NCBI GenBank assembly: GCA_947489235.1 | Contig: CANLDE010000003.1 | Coordinates: 1 to 53,557 of the forward strand | Length of the DNA: 53,557 nt | Origin: Micrococcales bacterium | Lineage (GTDB): Bacteria > Actinomycetota > Actinomycetes > Actinomycetales > Microbacteriaceae | Direction of reading: 5' to 3' | Part shown: positions 1-9,859 of the stretch, one piece after another | How positions within the stretch are numbered: position 1 is the stretch's first letter | Layout: each line of letters starts with the position of its first letter | Notes under the pieces: model-generated | What the model was told of the DNA's origin: nothing | Database searches by the model: none | What the model saw: only the letters and a program-made list of their open reading frames with translations | Position numbers and translations under genes: made by a program

Positions 1-468
1 GAAAGATTCCTTGTTAGAAACTCTGGTGCAGTTGCAGTGGTTGAAGGAGTTGGCGATCACGGTCTGGAATACATGACTGGAGGAACTGCAGTCATCCTAG
101 GTAGAACCGGTAAAAATCTTGCAGCTGGAATGTCAGGTGGAGTTGCTTACATTTACAAACTGCGAGCAGATCTGGTGAACCATAGCGCGCTAACTGACGG
201 TGAAATTGATTTACTTCCTCTCGATGATGCAGATACAGCAGTGCTACAGGCTTTGTTGATTAGACATGAACTTGAAACTGGTTCGAAGTTAGCTGCGAGA
301 TTGCTAGCCGAGTTCGAGGTGTCTGTAGGAGATTTCACTAAGGTTCTTCCTAGGGACTACGCAAACGTAAAGAAGATTCAAGCAGCTGCTGTCCTAAACG
401 GTGAAGATGTTGCAGGCGCTGCAGTTTGGCAAAGAATATTGGAGGTGAGCGCAAATGGCAGATCCTAG
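1..468 (+). CDS. gltB: Glutamate synthase large subunit, C-terminal fragment (truncated by window start)
   Basis: Frame open from base 1 (ERFLVRNSGAVAVVEGVGDHGLEYMTGG...), typical GltB C-terminal beta-helix domain; followed directly by gltD. Confidence 0.92.
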   Translation, partial: ERFLVRNSGAVAVVEGVGDHGLEYMTGGTAVILGRTGKNLAAGMSGGVAYIYKLRADLVNHSALTDGEIDLLPLDDADTAVLQALLIRHELETGSKLAARLLAEFEVSVGDFTKVLPRDYANVKKIQAAAVLNGEDVAGAAVWQRILEVSANGRS

Positions 469-1909
469 AGGTTTCCTAAAAGTCACAGAGCGAGAGACCG
501 CCAAGCGTCGTCCTATCGAAGTTCGTATCAAGGACTGGAAAGAAGTTTACGAGCCTACCGATCCAGCAGTACTGAAGAACCAAGCTGGTCGATGCATGGA
601 TTGTGGAATTGCGTTCTGTCATCAAGGATGCCCACTTGGTAACCTAATTCCGGAATGGAACGATCTAACCTGGCGTCAAGATGGCAAAAGCGCAATCGAA
701 AGATTGCACGCTACCAACAACTTTCCGGAGTTCACTGGAAAACTATGCCCAGCACCTTGCGAAAGCTCATGTGTATTAGGCATCAATCAACCAGCAGTGA
801 CTATCAAAGAGATTGAAGCATCAATTATTGAACAGGCCTTTGATAAAGGTTGGGTGCAGGCTCATGCTCCAGAGCGCATGACTGGTAAAACAGTTGCCAT
901 CGTTGGTTCTGGTCCTGCAGGTCTAGCTGCAGCTCAGCAACTAACCAGAGCAGGTCACACCGTTGCGGTGTACGAAAGAGATCAGCAGATTGGTGGACTT
1001 CTTCGATACGGTATTCCTGATTTCAAAATGGAAAAACACCACATCGATCGCCGACTTGAGCAGATGGAAGCTGAAGGTACACGATTCCGTACCGGAGTGA
1101 ACATCGGTACCGACATAACTTGGGATGACCTCTTTAGAAGGTATGAGGCAGTTCTTGTCGCCACAGGAGCTCCAAAGCCTCGAGATCTAAAGATTGAAGG
1201 CAGGGAACTAAAAGGTGTTCACTTTGCCATGGATTATCTAACCCAAGCTAACTGGACAGTAGCAGGCCAAGAAGTTGCTGATCAGATTGTTGCTAGCGGA
1301 AAGAAAGTGGTCATCTTAGGTGGCGGGGATACTGGAGCAGACTGCCTAGGAACCGCTACACGCCAAGGTGCAGTTTCTGTTACTACTTTGGCTATCGGCA
1401 ATCAACCACCTGCTGAGCGCAGTGAAAACCAACCATGGCCTACCTTCCCTAACCTGTTTGAAATTGCTAGTGCGCACGAAGAGTTTGGCGAGAGAAAATA
1501 TCTTGCTAACACAGTTCGATTCCTTGGCTCAGATGGTCAAGTTACTGGTATCGAGATCGCTGAGACAGAGTTCGTTGATGGCAGGAGAGTTCCGAGGCCA
1601 GGCACTGAGACTGTTATTGAAGCAGACCTAGTTCTTCTAGCTCTTGGCTTCACTGGTCCTGAAACTGCTATTGCTGTTGACTCACAGTCTTTGGAGACTG
1701 ACGAGAAAGCCAACCTGGCAAGAGATCAAAAGTATGCAACAAACGTTGATGGAGTTTTCGTGGCAGGAGATGCTGGTCGCGGAGCGAGCCTTATAGTTTG
1801 GGCGATTGCTGAAGGACGAGCAGCTGCGGCAGCAATTGATGAATACCTAGAGGGTTCTACCTCGTTGCCTGCGCCTGTAAAACCTAGCGACATCGGAATT
1901 CACGCCTAA
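455..1909 (+). CDS. gltD: Glutamate synthase small subunit
   Basis: 484 aa; N-terminal Cys-rich CMDCGIAFCHQGCPLGN, FAD/NAD binding GSGPAGLAAA and GGGDTGADC; overlaps gltB end by 14 nt. Confidence 0.96.
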   Translation: MADPRGFLKVTERETAKRRPIEVRIKDWKEVYEPTDPAVLKNQAGRCMDCGIAFCHQGCPLGNLIPEWNDLTWRQDGKSAIERLHATNNFPEFTGKLCPAPCESSCVLGINQPAVTIKEIEASIIEQAFDKGWVQAHAPERMTGKTVAIVGSGPAGLAAAQQLTRAGHTVAVYERDQQIGGLLRYGIPDFKMEKHHIDRRLEQMEAEGTRFRTGVNIGTDITWDDLFRRYEAVLVATGAPKPRDLKIEGRELKGVHFAMDYLTQANWTVAGQEVADQIVASGKKVVILGGGDTGADCLGTATRQGAVSVTTLAIGNQPPAERSENQPWPTFPNLFEIASAHEEFGERKYLANTVRFLGSDGQVTGIEIAETEFVDGRRVPRPGTETVIEADLVLLALGFTGPETAIAVDSQSLETDEKANLARDQKYATNVDGVFVAGDAGRGASLIVWAIAEGRAAAAAIDEYLEGSTSLPAPVKPSDIGIHA

Positions 1910-1953
1910 CCGTTGGGTAGGCTAGTCAAAGCATCACAAGTCAAAAGGAAAAT

Positions 1954-3396
1954 ATGAGACGCGCCAAAATCATTGCGACCCTAGGGCCGGCAGTATCCAC
2001 CTACGAATCAATCAAAGCAATTGTTGAAGCAGGTGTTGACGTCGCAAGAATGAACCTTAGCCACGGTAGCTATGACGTTCATGAGGGTCTCTACAAAATT
2101 GTCCGACAGGTAGCTAATGACCTGGATAAGCCAGTGGGAATCTTTGTTGACCTTCAAGGTCCAAAGATCAGGCTAGGCCGCTTTGCCGATGGACCTGTAA
2201 CTCTAACCAAAGGTGCTACCTTCACAATCACCATTGAAGATATTCAAGGCGATGTGAACATCTGCTCAACAACTTTCAAAGGTCTACCAGGCGATGTAAA
2301 TGTGGGCGATGTTCTCCTTATTGATGATGGCAAGGTTGGCCTTCGTGCCACCGCAGTTGACGATAAGTCAGTGACCACAGTTGTTGAAGTAGCAGGAGTA
2401 ATCAGTAACAACAAGGGCATCAACTTACCAGGTGTAGCAGTAAACGTTCCAGCTCTAAGTGAGAAGGATGAAGAAGACTTACGCTGGGGCATCCGTCTAG
2501 GTGTTGACATGATTGCGCTCTCTTTTGTTAGAAACGCATCCGACATCGTGCGTGTGCACGAGATCATGAAAGAGGAAGGTAAGTACCTTCCAGTTATCGC
2601 AAAGATTGAAAAGCCTCAGGCTGTCGAAGCGCTAGAGGAAATCATTGACGCATTTGACGGTGTGATGGTTGCCCGAGGTGATCTCGGTGTTGAACTTCCT
2701 TTCTGGCAGGTACCTCTGGTTCAAAAGAGAGCTGTTGAACTATCTAGAAGATGGGCAAAGCCAGTAATTGTGGCCACTCAGATGCTTGAATCAATGATCA
2801 CAGCTTCCAGGCCAACTAGAGCAGAAGCTAGCGACGTTGCAAACGCAGTACTTGATGGCGCTGACTGCTTGATGCTTTCAGGTGAAACATCCGTTGGTGA
2901 GTTCCCAGTTGAGACAGTTGCTGCTATGGCTAGCATCATCAAGTCCACAGAAGAAAACGGTTTAGGTAGGATTCCACCGCTTGGCACCAAACCACACACT
3001 CACGGCGGGGCGGTTACTCTCGCAGCTGCTGAGATTGCAGAACTACTTGGTTCTAAATACATCTGTGTGTTCACAGAAAGTGGCGACTCGCTAAGACGAG
3101 TTTCAAGACTTCGTCATGAGATCCCTACTATCGCCTTCACCCCTTCAGAGGATACTCGAAGACGTCTGTCATTGGTCTGGGGCTCAAATGTGCACTTAGT
3201 TGAAGAGGTAAAGCACACCGACGAGATGATGCACCAGGTTGACGAGATTCTAATCGGCAAAGGATTAGCCAAGATCGGCGATGAGGTTGTTGTGGTAGCT
3301 GGAACTCCACCTGGCATCCCTGGTTCGACAAACTCGCTTAGAGTGCATCGAGTTGGAGATGCTATCAACGGAGCAGCTCCGGCGTACGCCAGATAA
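1954..3396 (+). CDS. pyk: Pyruvate kinase
   Basis: MRRAKIIATLGPAVSTYESI..., VMVARGDLGVELP, ATQMLESMI. Confidence 0.97.
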   Translation: MRRAKIIATLGPAVSTYESIKAIVEAGVDVARMNLSHGSYDVHEGLYKIVRQVANDLDKPVGIFVDLQGPKIRLGRFADGPVTLTKGATFTITIEDIQGDVNICSTTFKGLPGDVNVGDVLLIDDGKVGLRATAVDDKSVTTVVEVAGVISNNKGINLPGVAVNVPALSEKDEEDLRWGIRLGVDMIALSFVRNASDIVRVHEIMKEEGKYLPVIAKIEKPQAVEALEEIIDAFDGVMVARGDLGVELPFWQVPLVQKRAVELSRRWAKPVIVATQMLESMITASRPTRAEASDVANAVLDGADCLMLSGETSVGEFPVETVAAMASIIKSTEENGLGRIPPLGTKPHTHGGAVTLAAAEIAELLGSKYICVFTESGDSLRRVSRLRHEIPTIAFTPSEDTRRRLSLVWGSNVHLVEEVKHTDEMMHQVDEILIGKGLAKIGDEVVVVAGTPPGIPGSTNSLRVHRVGDAINGAAPAYAR

Positions 3397-3402
3397 AGAA
3401 AT

Positions 3403-3425
3403 AACCCCCAAGAAATTTGGGGGTT
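3403..3425. terminator. Intrinsic terminator, probably bidirectional (pyk on +, tRNA-Leu on -)
   Basis: aacccccaa-gaaat-ttgggggtt stem followed by tttat; complementary strand also has an A/T-rich flank. Confidence 0.8.
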
Positions 3426-3435
3426 TTATCTTTGG

Positions 3436-3518
3436 TGCCGAAGGTGGGAGTCGAACCCACACGCCCTTTCGAGCAAAGCATTTTGAGTGCTCCGCGTCTG
3501 CCATTTCGCCACTTCGGC
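3436..3518 (-). tRNA. tRNA-Leu(CAA); 3' CCA appears encoded (3433-3435)
   Basis: Minus strand GCCGAAG...CTCAAAA anticodon loop...GGTTCGACTCCCACCTTCGGC-A-CCA; long variable arm. Confidence 0.93.
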
Positions 3519-3581
3519 TTGTAACGAAGAAAAGTCTAAACCATTCCAGAGATTTGCGTTTATCCCAGTATTGTAAAAACT

Positions 3582-4175
3582 ATGGATACTCCAACTACAA
3601 CCCTGCCTAGAGTAGTTGTCGCTGAAGACGAGGCGATCATCCGCTTAGACATTGTCGAAACCTTGAAAGAGTCAGGCTTTGATGTAGTCGGTCAAGCTGG
3701 TGATGGGGCAGAAGCAGTCCGATTGGCCCTTGAACTAAAGCCCAACCTTGTGCTGATGGACATAAAGATGCCTGGCACTGACGGTTTGCAGGCAGCTGAG
3801 GTTCTTGCTGAGCACAATCTTCCCGTAGTCTTGCTGACCGCATTCAGCTCTCCAGATCTAGTGGAACGAGCAAGCGCAGCTGGGGTGTTCAGTTATGTAG
3901 TGAAGCCTTTTAATCCAAGCAATCTGATTCCTGCATTGCGTATTGCTTTATCTCTGCACGAGCGAATGACAACTGCCGCTAATGAGGTAGATGAGATCAC
4001 CGAAAAGCTTGAAACCAGAAAATTGGTTGATAGAGCTAAAGGTCTACTAACCGAGAAGATGAAGCTCAATGAGCCAGAAGCTTTTCGATGGATTCAGAAA
4101 GCGTCTATGGACAGACGTTTATCCATGAAGCAAGTGGCACAAACTGTAATTGAACAGTTGGCTGAGAAGAACTAG
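3582..4175 (+). CDS. pdtaR: ANTAR-domain response regulator (PdtaR-like)
   Basis: REC domain (VVVAEDEAIIRLDI, LVLMDIKMPGTDG) plus C-terminal ANTAR (LVDRAKGLLTEKMKLNEPEAFRWIQKASMDRRLSMKQVA). Confidence 0.9.
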   Translation: MDTPTTTLPRVVVAEDEAIIRLDIVETLKESGFDVVGQAGDGAEAVRLALELKPNLVLMDIKMPGTDGLQAAEVLAEHNLPVVLLTAFSSPDLVERASAAGVFSYVVKPFNPSNLIPALRIALSLHERMTTAANEVDEITEKLETRKLVDRAKGLLTEKMKLNEPEAFRWIQKASMDRRLSMKQVAQTVIEQLAEKN

Positions 4176-4591
4176 CGGTTATCCCTTAGAAAATTTGTAA
4201 TACGAATTGTTGACAACCGGTTACCCTTGTCATCGTCCACCGTTACCTCGTGGGTTGCTAGGTTGCGACCGATGTTGATAGCTCTGGCAGTTGCTGTAAT
4301 AAGACCCTCTGTGCAACTTTTAGTATGAGAGGCGTTGATTTCGATACCCACTGCATGTCTATCTGGTCCAGCGGCCAGTGTTGCACACATGCTGCCTAAA
4401 GTTTCAGCAAGAACAACATATGCTCCACCATGCACAATGCCTCGAGGTTGCTTGTTGCCTTCAGCGGGCATGGTTGCTACCCCGTGGGTGCCGTTCATGG
4501 AAACAATCTTGATTCCCATCCGATCGGCAAGTTCGCCTAGACCGCGCTTTTCGATCCAGTCAGCCATCTCGGGGCTTAGTTCTGAAGACAT
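4172..4591 (-). CDS. PaaI-family hotdog thioesterase
   Basis: 139 aa; GIVHGGAYVVLAETLGSMCA hotdog motif. Confidence 0.85.
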   Translation of the reverse strand: MSSELSPEMADWIEKRGLGELADRMGIKIVSMNGTHGVATMPAEGNKQPRGIVHGGAYVVLAETLGSMCATLAAGPDRHAVGIEINASHTKSCTEGLITATARAINIGRNLATHEVTVDDDKGNRLSTIRITNFLRDNR

Positions 4592-4648
4592 AATTACCTC
4601 TTAGCCCAGTTAGCGAGTGTTTCACTTAGGTCAAGTTAGGCTATTGAA

Positions 4649-7315
4649 ATGACCAAGACCAAGCCTACTCTTTTGCTCATTGATGGTCACTCTTTGGCTT
4701 TCAGAGCGTTCTATGCTCTATCACCGGATGCCTTTAAGACACCTGATGGTCAACATACCAACGCAGTGCACGGATTCATTTCCATGATGCTAAACATCTT
4801 GCAGAACGAGAAGCCAACACATCTAGCTGTCGCCTTCGATCTTTCACGTCATTCATTTCGCACAGAAGAGTACCCAGAATACAAAGGCACTAGAGGGGAA
4901 ACTCCACCTGAGTTCAATGGCCAGACCGAACTGCTGACTGAAGCTTTAGCAGCCATGAACATCTTGACCCTTACTCGTGAGAACTATGAGGCTGATGATG
5001 TTATCGCTAGCCTCGCCGATCAAGGGGCCGCTGCTGGATACAAAGTTCTGATTGTCTCTGGTGATAGAGACACTTTCCAACTGATTCAAGACGATGTCAC
5101 AATTCTTTACCCTGTCAAAGGGGTTATGAACCTGGCGCGTATGACTGATGAAGCTGTACTTGAGAAGTATGGAATTCACGCTAAGCAATACCCAGATCTA
5201 GCAGCTCTAGTTGGTGAAACATCGGATAACCTGCCAGGAGTTCCAGGTGTCGGTCCAAAGACAGCAGCTAAGTGGTTACAGCAGTTCGGCGATCTCTCAG
5301 GTGTCCTAGCAGCACAGAATGACATCCCGGGCAAAGTGGGAGAGAGCCTTCGTGAACATCAGCAGTTAGCTGTTCGAAACAGAAGACTCAATCACTTAGT
5401 TCGTGACCTCGATTGCGGATACACATTTGATGCCTTCGCGATGAAGCCAGTCAATGAAACTGCGGTGCGCAACGCTTTTACAAAAATGCATTTCAGATCT
5501 TTGCTGGAAAGAGTGTTACGTGGCCTTGGTGTTGCTGAGGGAAGTAAGCCAGCAGCTGAAATCAAAGCTGTAGAGCAAGAGGTAGTGGAAGAAGTAGCTA
5601 CAAGAGTAGAGCTACTGATGCCAAAAGAGGCTAATACCAAAGCGGAAGCTTTAGCGAAAATCTACTCATCACCTAAACCAAGCGCTGTGTTTTTTGATTT
5701 CGGGGATGAGAGCATCCTTGGTGCCGGTATCGCCAACCAAGGCGCAAGAACATCGCTTTCCTTTAAAGAGTTCGACAAAGATTTCTACGCTTGGCTCTCT
5801 GCTGCCCAGCCCAAGATCGTGTTCAATGCCAAGGCAGCTGAACGAGCTCTCCTAGGTACAGGTAAGAAATTAGATGGTGTAGTTGATGACCCAATGCTTA
5901 TGGCATACATCGATAATCCACTGCGAAGAGGCTTCGAAGCTGAAGCCCTTGTCGCTGAGTATTTAGGTGTTCAGTTGGAGACTGAATCCGAGGAAGAACT
6001 TGTTCAACCGGAGAGGGATCTATCCTCTTTGGCTTGGCATGTCTTCCAACTCAATCAGGCACTAACAAGTGTCCTAGAGAAGTCAAAACAGACTGATGTG
6101 TATAATCAGGTTGAATTGGCTTCAAGTAACCCGTTAGCCAAAATGGAACACACTGGCATAACAGTTGACGTTGCAGGGTTAGCCAAGTTAGTTAAGAGAC
6201 TCGACACAGAGATAACCAAGATTGCAAATGATTGTTTCGAAATTATTGACAAGGAAATCAACTTAGCCTCGCCTAAACAATTGCAAACTGTTTTGTTTGA
6301 AGATCTAGGTATGGCAGGTACCAGCAAGGTTAAAACTGGTTTCTCAACTAACGCTGAAGCTTTGACAACTCTCTTTGAACAGAACGGGCACCCGTTCCTT
6401 GAGAAACTGCTGGCTCACCGTGAAGTAACCAAGATTCGACAGATTGTTGAAACTATAAGCAAATCTGTTGGTACTGACTCTCGCATCCACACAACCTATG
6501 TTCAGACAGGAACTTCCACAGGAAGACTCTCGTCTGAGAACCCAAACTTACAGAACATTCCGGTTAGAAGCGACAGAGGAAGACTAATCAGAGATGCCTT
6601 CATCGTTGGCGAAGATTTCGAAACTTTGTTAACTGCAGACTATTCGCAAATTGAAATGCGCATTCTTGCTCATCTAAGCCAGGATGAAGGTTTGATTGAA
6701 GCTTTCAAGTCAGGTGAGGATCTACACAAGTTTGTTGGTTCAAGAATCTATGGTGTCCCGCCTGCTGAGGTAACCGGAGCAATGCGTTCCAAGGTCAAGG
6801 CGATGTCTTATGGACTTGTCTACGGGCTAAGCGAATATGGTTTAGCCAAACAACTGAGAATAACTAACGCGGATGCTAAGCAACTAATGGCCGATTACTT
6901 TGACCGCTTTGGTGGAGTTAGAAGATATCTCAGCGAAGTAGTCGAAGAAGCCAAGCTCCGCGGCTACACAGAAACCATTGCTGGTCGACGAAGACCATTC
7001 CCTGACCTCCAAAGCAAGATTTTTGCGGTCAAGGAGAACGCTAGGCGAGCAGCGCTAAATGCACCGATCCAGGGCACTGCCGCTGACATCATGAAGACAG
7101 CCATGATCAATGTCGATAAGGCATTGGTCAAGGCCAAGGTCAAAAGCCGCATTCTTCTTCAGGTGCACGATGAGTTAGTGATCGAGGTAGCCAAGGGCGA
7201 GCTTGCCAAAGTTCAAGAACTAGTGATTCAGGGCATGACTGAGGCTGCCACACTGGCAGTTCCGCTAGATGTCAGCGTTGGTATTGGTAAGAGCTGGGAT
7301 GAGGCTGCTCACTAA
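4649..7315 (+). CDS. polA: DNA polymerase I
   Basis: 888 aa; 5'-nuclease domain (LLIDGHSLAFRAFYAL), family A polymerase motifs (TADYSQIEMRILAHLS, QVHDELVIEV). Confidence 0.97.
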   Translation: MTKTKPTLLLIDGHSLAFRAFYALSPDAFKTPDGQHTNAVHGFISMMLNILQNEKPTHLAVAFDLSRHSFRTEEYPEYKGTRGETPPEFNGQTELLTEALAAMNILTLTRENYEADDVIASLADQGAAAGYKVLIVSGDRDTFQLIQDDVTILYPVKGVMNLARMTDEAVLEKYGIHAKQYPDLAALVGETSDNLPGVPGVGPKTAAKWLQQFGDLSGVLAAQNDIPGKVGESLREHQQLAVRNRRLNHLVRDLDCGYTFDAFAMKPVNETAVRNAFTKMHFRSLLERVLRGLGVAEGSKPAAEIKAVEQEVVEEVATRVELLMPKEANTKAEALAKIYSSPKPSAVFFDFGDESILGAGIANQGARTSLSFKEFDKDFYAWLSAAQPKIVFNAKAAERALLGTGKKLDGVVDDPMLMAYIDNPLRRGFEAEALVAEYLGVQLETESEEELVQPERDLSSLAWHVFQLNQALTSVLEKSKQTDVYNQVELASSNPLAKMEHTGITVDVAGLAKLVKRLDTEITKIANDCFEIIDKEINLASPKQLQTVLFEDLGMAGTSKVKTGFSTNAEALTTLFEQNGHPFLEKLLAHREVTKIRQIVETISKSVGTDSRIHTTYVQTGTSTGRLSSENPNLQNIPVRSDRGRLIRDAFIVGEDFETLLTADYSQIEMRILAHLSQDEGLIEAFKSGEDLHKFVGSRIYGVPPAEVTGAMRSKVKAMSYGLVYGLSEYGLAKQLRITNADAKQLMADYFDRFGGVRRYLSEVVEEAKLRGYTETIAGRRRPFPDLQSKIFAVKENARRAALNAPIQGTAADIMKTAMINVDKALVKAKVKSRILLQVHDELVIEVAKGELAKVQELVIQGMTEAATLAVPLDVSVGIGKSWDEAAH

Positions 7316-7581
7316 TGGTCAAGGGCAGTGTGGTTGTGGGCACAGAGGTAGGGTTGCATGCCAGACCGGCCGCTGATTTTGTCAGGTTGGCCTCGCTAAG
7401 TGGTCACCAGGTGAACATCTCTAATCGGGTTGGTAAAAAGGCTGTAGGGACCAGCATTCTGGGGGTTCTTAGCCTTGGTGCTAAATATGGGGAAGAACTC
7501 GTTATCGAGGTTGATGGCCCTGATGAAGCTAAGGTCCTTGAGGCTCTAATCGCCGTTGTTTCGGGTCAAAAGAGCGTATAG
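7315..7581 (+). CDS. ptsH: HPr-family phosphocarrier protein
   Basis: 88 aa; VGLHARPAADFV (His15 motif), TSILGVLSLGA; start overlaps the polA stop. Confidence 0.85.
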   Translation: MVKGSVVVGTEVGLHARPAADFVRLASLSGHQVNISNRVGKKAVGTSILGVLSLGAKYGEELVIEVDGPDEAKVLEALIAVVSGQKSV

Positions 7582-7706
7582 ACTTTCCAAAGGTCCATTT
7601 TTGGGCCTAAACAAATCCAGTCCAAGTTCAATTGTTGTGAGTTGCTGCGCCTGTAGCGACAAATGGTAATTGGCCCGAGTAAAAACAAGATCGAGATATC
7701 CTCTCT

Positions 7707-9179
7707 ATGACAAGTAGCACCGAAAAAGCTCCTAAGCAGGTAGCAGTAAACGACATCGGCACAGCTGAAGAGCTATTAGCAGAAATCGAAAAAACCCTAA
7801 AATCATTCAACGACGGCGATCTAATCGCAGGTATCGTTGTGAAGATTGACCGCGACGAGGTTCTTCTCGACGTAGGTTACAAAACAGAAGGTGTTATTCC
7901 TTCACGCGAATTATCAATCCGTCACGATGCAGCTCCAGGCGACATTGTTTCTGTTGGTGATTCAATCGAGGCCCTTGTTCTTCAGAAAGAAGACAAAGAA
8001 GGCCGACTAATTCTTTCCAAGAAGCGTGCTCAGTACGAACGCGCTTGGGGCGATGTAGAAAAGATCAAAGAATCTGATGGCGTTGTTACCGGTTTGGTAA
8101 TTGAAGTCGTTAAGGGTGGTCTAATCGTTGACATCGGTCTTCGTGGATTCCTTCCAGCATCTCTTATCGAACTACGTCGTGTTCGCGACCTATCTCCTTA
8201 CCTTGGTCAGAACGTTGACGCAAAGATTTTGGAACTAGACAAGAACCGTAACAACGTAGTGCTATCTCGTAGAGCTCTTCTTGAAGAATCACAGTCTGCT
8301 AACCGCAGCACATTCCTTGCAGATCTTGCTAAGGGACAGATTCGTACAGGTGTTGTTTCATCTATCGTAAACTTCGGTGCATTCATTGACCTTGGTGGTG
8401 TTGACGGTCTAGTTCACGTAAGCGAGCTTTCATGGAAGCACATCGAGCACGCAAGCGAAGTTGTTGAGATTGGTCAAGAAGTAACTGTTGAGGTTCTAGA
8501 AGTTGATCAGGACAGAGAGCGTGTTTCACTTTCTCTCAAGGCAACTCAGGAAGACCCATGGCAGGTATTTGCTAGATCACACGCAATCGGTCAGTACGCA
8601 CCAGGTAAGGTCACCAAGATCGTTCCATTCGGTGCATTCGTTCGTGTTGCAGATGGCATTGAAGGCCTTGTTCACATCAGTGAGCTTTCAGCTAAGCACA
8701 TCGATCTTGCAAGCCAGGTTGTAACAGTGAACCAGGATGTATTCGTGAAGGTTATCGACATCGATCTAGATCGTCGTCGTATTTCACTTTCATTGAAGCA
8801 GGCTACTGAAGAAGTGAACCCTGAGGGAACTGACTTCAACCCGGCTCTATACGGATTGGCTACCGACTTTGATGACCAGGGTAACTACAAGTACCCAGAA
8901 GGCTTCAACGCTGAAACAAGCGAATGGAAGCCAGGATTCGAAGAGGCGAAGGTCAAATGGGAGAAGGAATATTCCGAAGCCCACGCACGTTGGGAAGAAC
9001 ACAAGAAGCAGGTCGCAGCAGCTAACGCTCTTGCAGCAACGCTTCCTGATGCAAAGCCAGAAGTTCAGGCCAGCACAACCACTTCCTCCTCATCTGAAGG
9101 TGCAACTGCATCAGAGGGAACTCTTTCTGAGGATGAGGGACTATCTGCTCTTCGCGACAAGCTAAACAGCGCAGAGTAG
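7707..9179 (+). CDS. rpsA: 30S ribosomal protein S1
   Basis: 490 aa; multiple S1 domains (GAFIDLGGVDGLVHVSELSWKHI, GAFVRVADGIEGLVHISELS). Confidence 0.96.
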   Translation: MTSSTEKAPKQVAVNDIGTAEELLAEIEKTLKSFNDGDLIAGIVVKIDRDEVLLDVGYKTEGVIPSRELSIRHDAAPGDIVSVGDSIEALVLQKEDKEGRLILSKKRAQYERAWGDVEKIKESDGVVTGLVIEVVKGGLIVDIGLRGFLPASLIELRRVRDLSPYLGQNVDAKILELDKNRNNVVLSRRALLEESQSANRSTFLADLAKGQIRTGVVSSIVNFGAFIDLGGVDGLVHVSELSWKHIEHASEVVEIGQEVTVEVLEVDQDRERVSLSLKATQEDPWQVFARSHAIGQYAPGKVTKIVPFGAFVRVADGIEGLVHISELSAKHIDLASQVVTVNQDVFVKVIDIDLDRRRISLSLKQATEEVNPEGTDFNPALYGLATDFDDQGNYKYPEGFNAETSEWKPGFEEAKVKWEKEYSEAHARWEEHKKQVAAANALAATLPDAKPEVQASTTTSSSSEGATASEGTLSEDEGLSALRDKLNSAE

Positions 9180-9195
9180 TAATTAGATTCGAAGA

Positions 9196-9233
9196 CGGGT
9201 TGGGCCTTTGGGCTCAGCCCGCCTTTTATTTGT
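9196..9233 (+). terminator. Intrinsic terminator after rpsA
   Basis: cgggttgggcc-tttg-ggctcagcccg (11 bp with wobbles) followed by ccttttatttgt. Confidence 0.8.
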
Positions 9234-9253
9234 CTTGGGGTTAGGCTTAGAAG

Positions 9254-9859
9254 ATGTTCTTGATAGGCCTTACCGGAGGAATCGCAGCGGGTAAAAGTAC
9301 CGTTGCTGGCATTTGGGTCGCTCTGGGAGCCATTGAGATAGACGCTGATCTGTTGGCAAGGGAAGTTGTGCAGCCTGGAACTGTTGGTATCGAAAAGATT
9401 AGACAGGCTTTTGGTTCAGGAGTTTTTACTGCCACAGGTGATCTAGATAGAAAAGCGTTAGGCGAGATTGTCTTCAATAATGCTGCCAAGAGAAAAGAAC
9501 TCGAGAGCATCGTGCACCCTTTAGTTAGGGCTAGAGCCCAAGAAATGCTTCGGTCATTGCCAGCTGATTCGATTGTGATTTACGCAGTTCCACTTTTGGT
9601 TGAGGCAAATGTTGAACTTCCCTTTCATGTAGTAGTTAGTGTGGAAGCCCCTGAGACAGAGCGTGCTCAACGCTTAGTGGGTTCCAGGGGAATGACCTTA
9701 GAGCAGGCACTATCTCGAATAAAGGCTCAGGCCAGCGCTATTGAGCGGGCAGCTCGAGCTGATTACATCTTGAACTCGAATCAGTCACTAGCCGCCCTGA
9801 GTTCAGATGCAACTAAGTTGTTTGAAAAGTTCAAAGTCATGAATGAGCAAGGACTTTAG
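9254..9859 (+). CDS. coaE: Dephospho-CoA kinase
   Basis: [29 protein letters not shown]. Confidence 0.95.
   Translation: MFLIGLTGGIAAGKSTVAGIWVALGAIEIDADLLAREVVQPGTVGIEKIRQAFGSGVFTATGDLDRKALGEIVFNNAAKRKELESIVHPLVRARAQEMLRSLPADSIVIYAVPLLVEANVELPFHVVVSVEAPETERAQRLVGSRGMTLEQALSRIKAQASAIERAARADYILNSNQSLAALSSDATKLFEKFKVMNEQGL

Noticed and set aside
2244-2567. Antisense ORF of 107 aa within pyk
   Set aside because: Entirely opposite a confident conserved gene, low-complexity Ser/Thr-rich composition typical of antisense frames.
3353-3610. 85-aa plus-strand ORF spanning the pyk end and tRNA-Leu
   Set aside because: Reads through a terminator and tRNA; includes the well known spurious 'GGSRTHTPFRAKHFECSAS' type translation of tRNA-Leu.
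4649-7315. Degenerate 3'-5' exonuclease domain in PolA
   Set aside because: Loss of the DEDD residues is common in actinobacterial Pol I.
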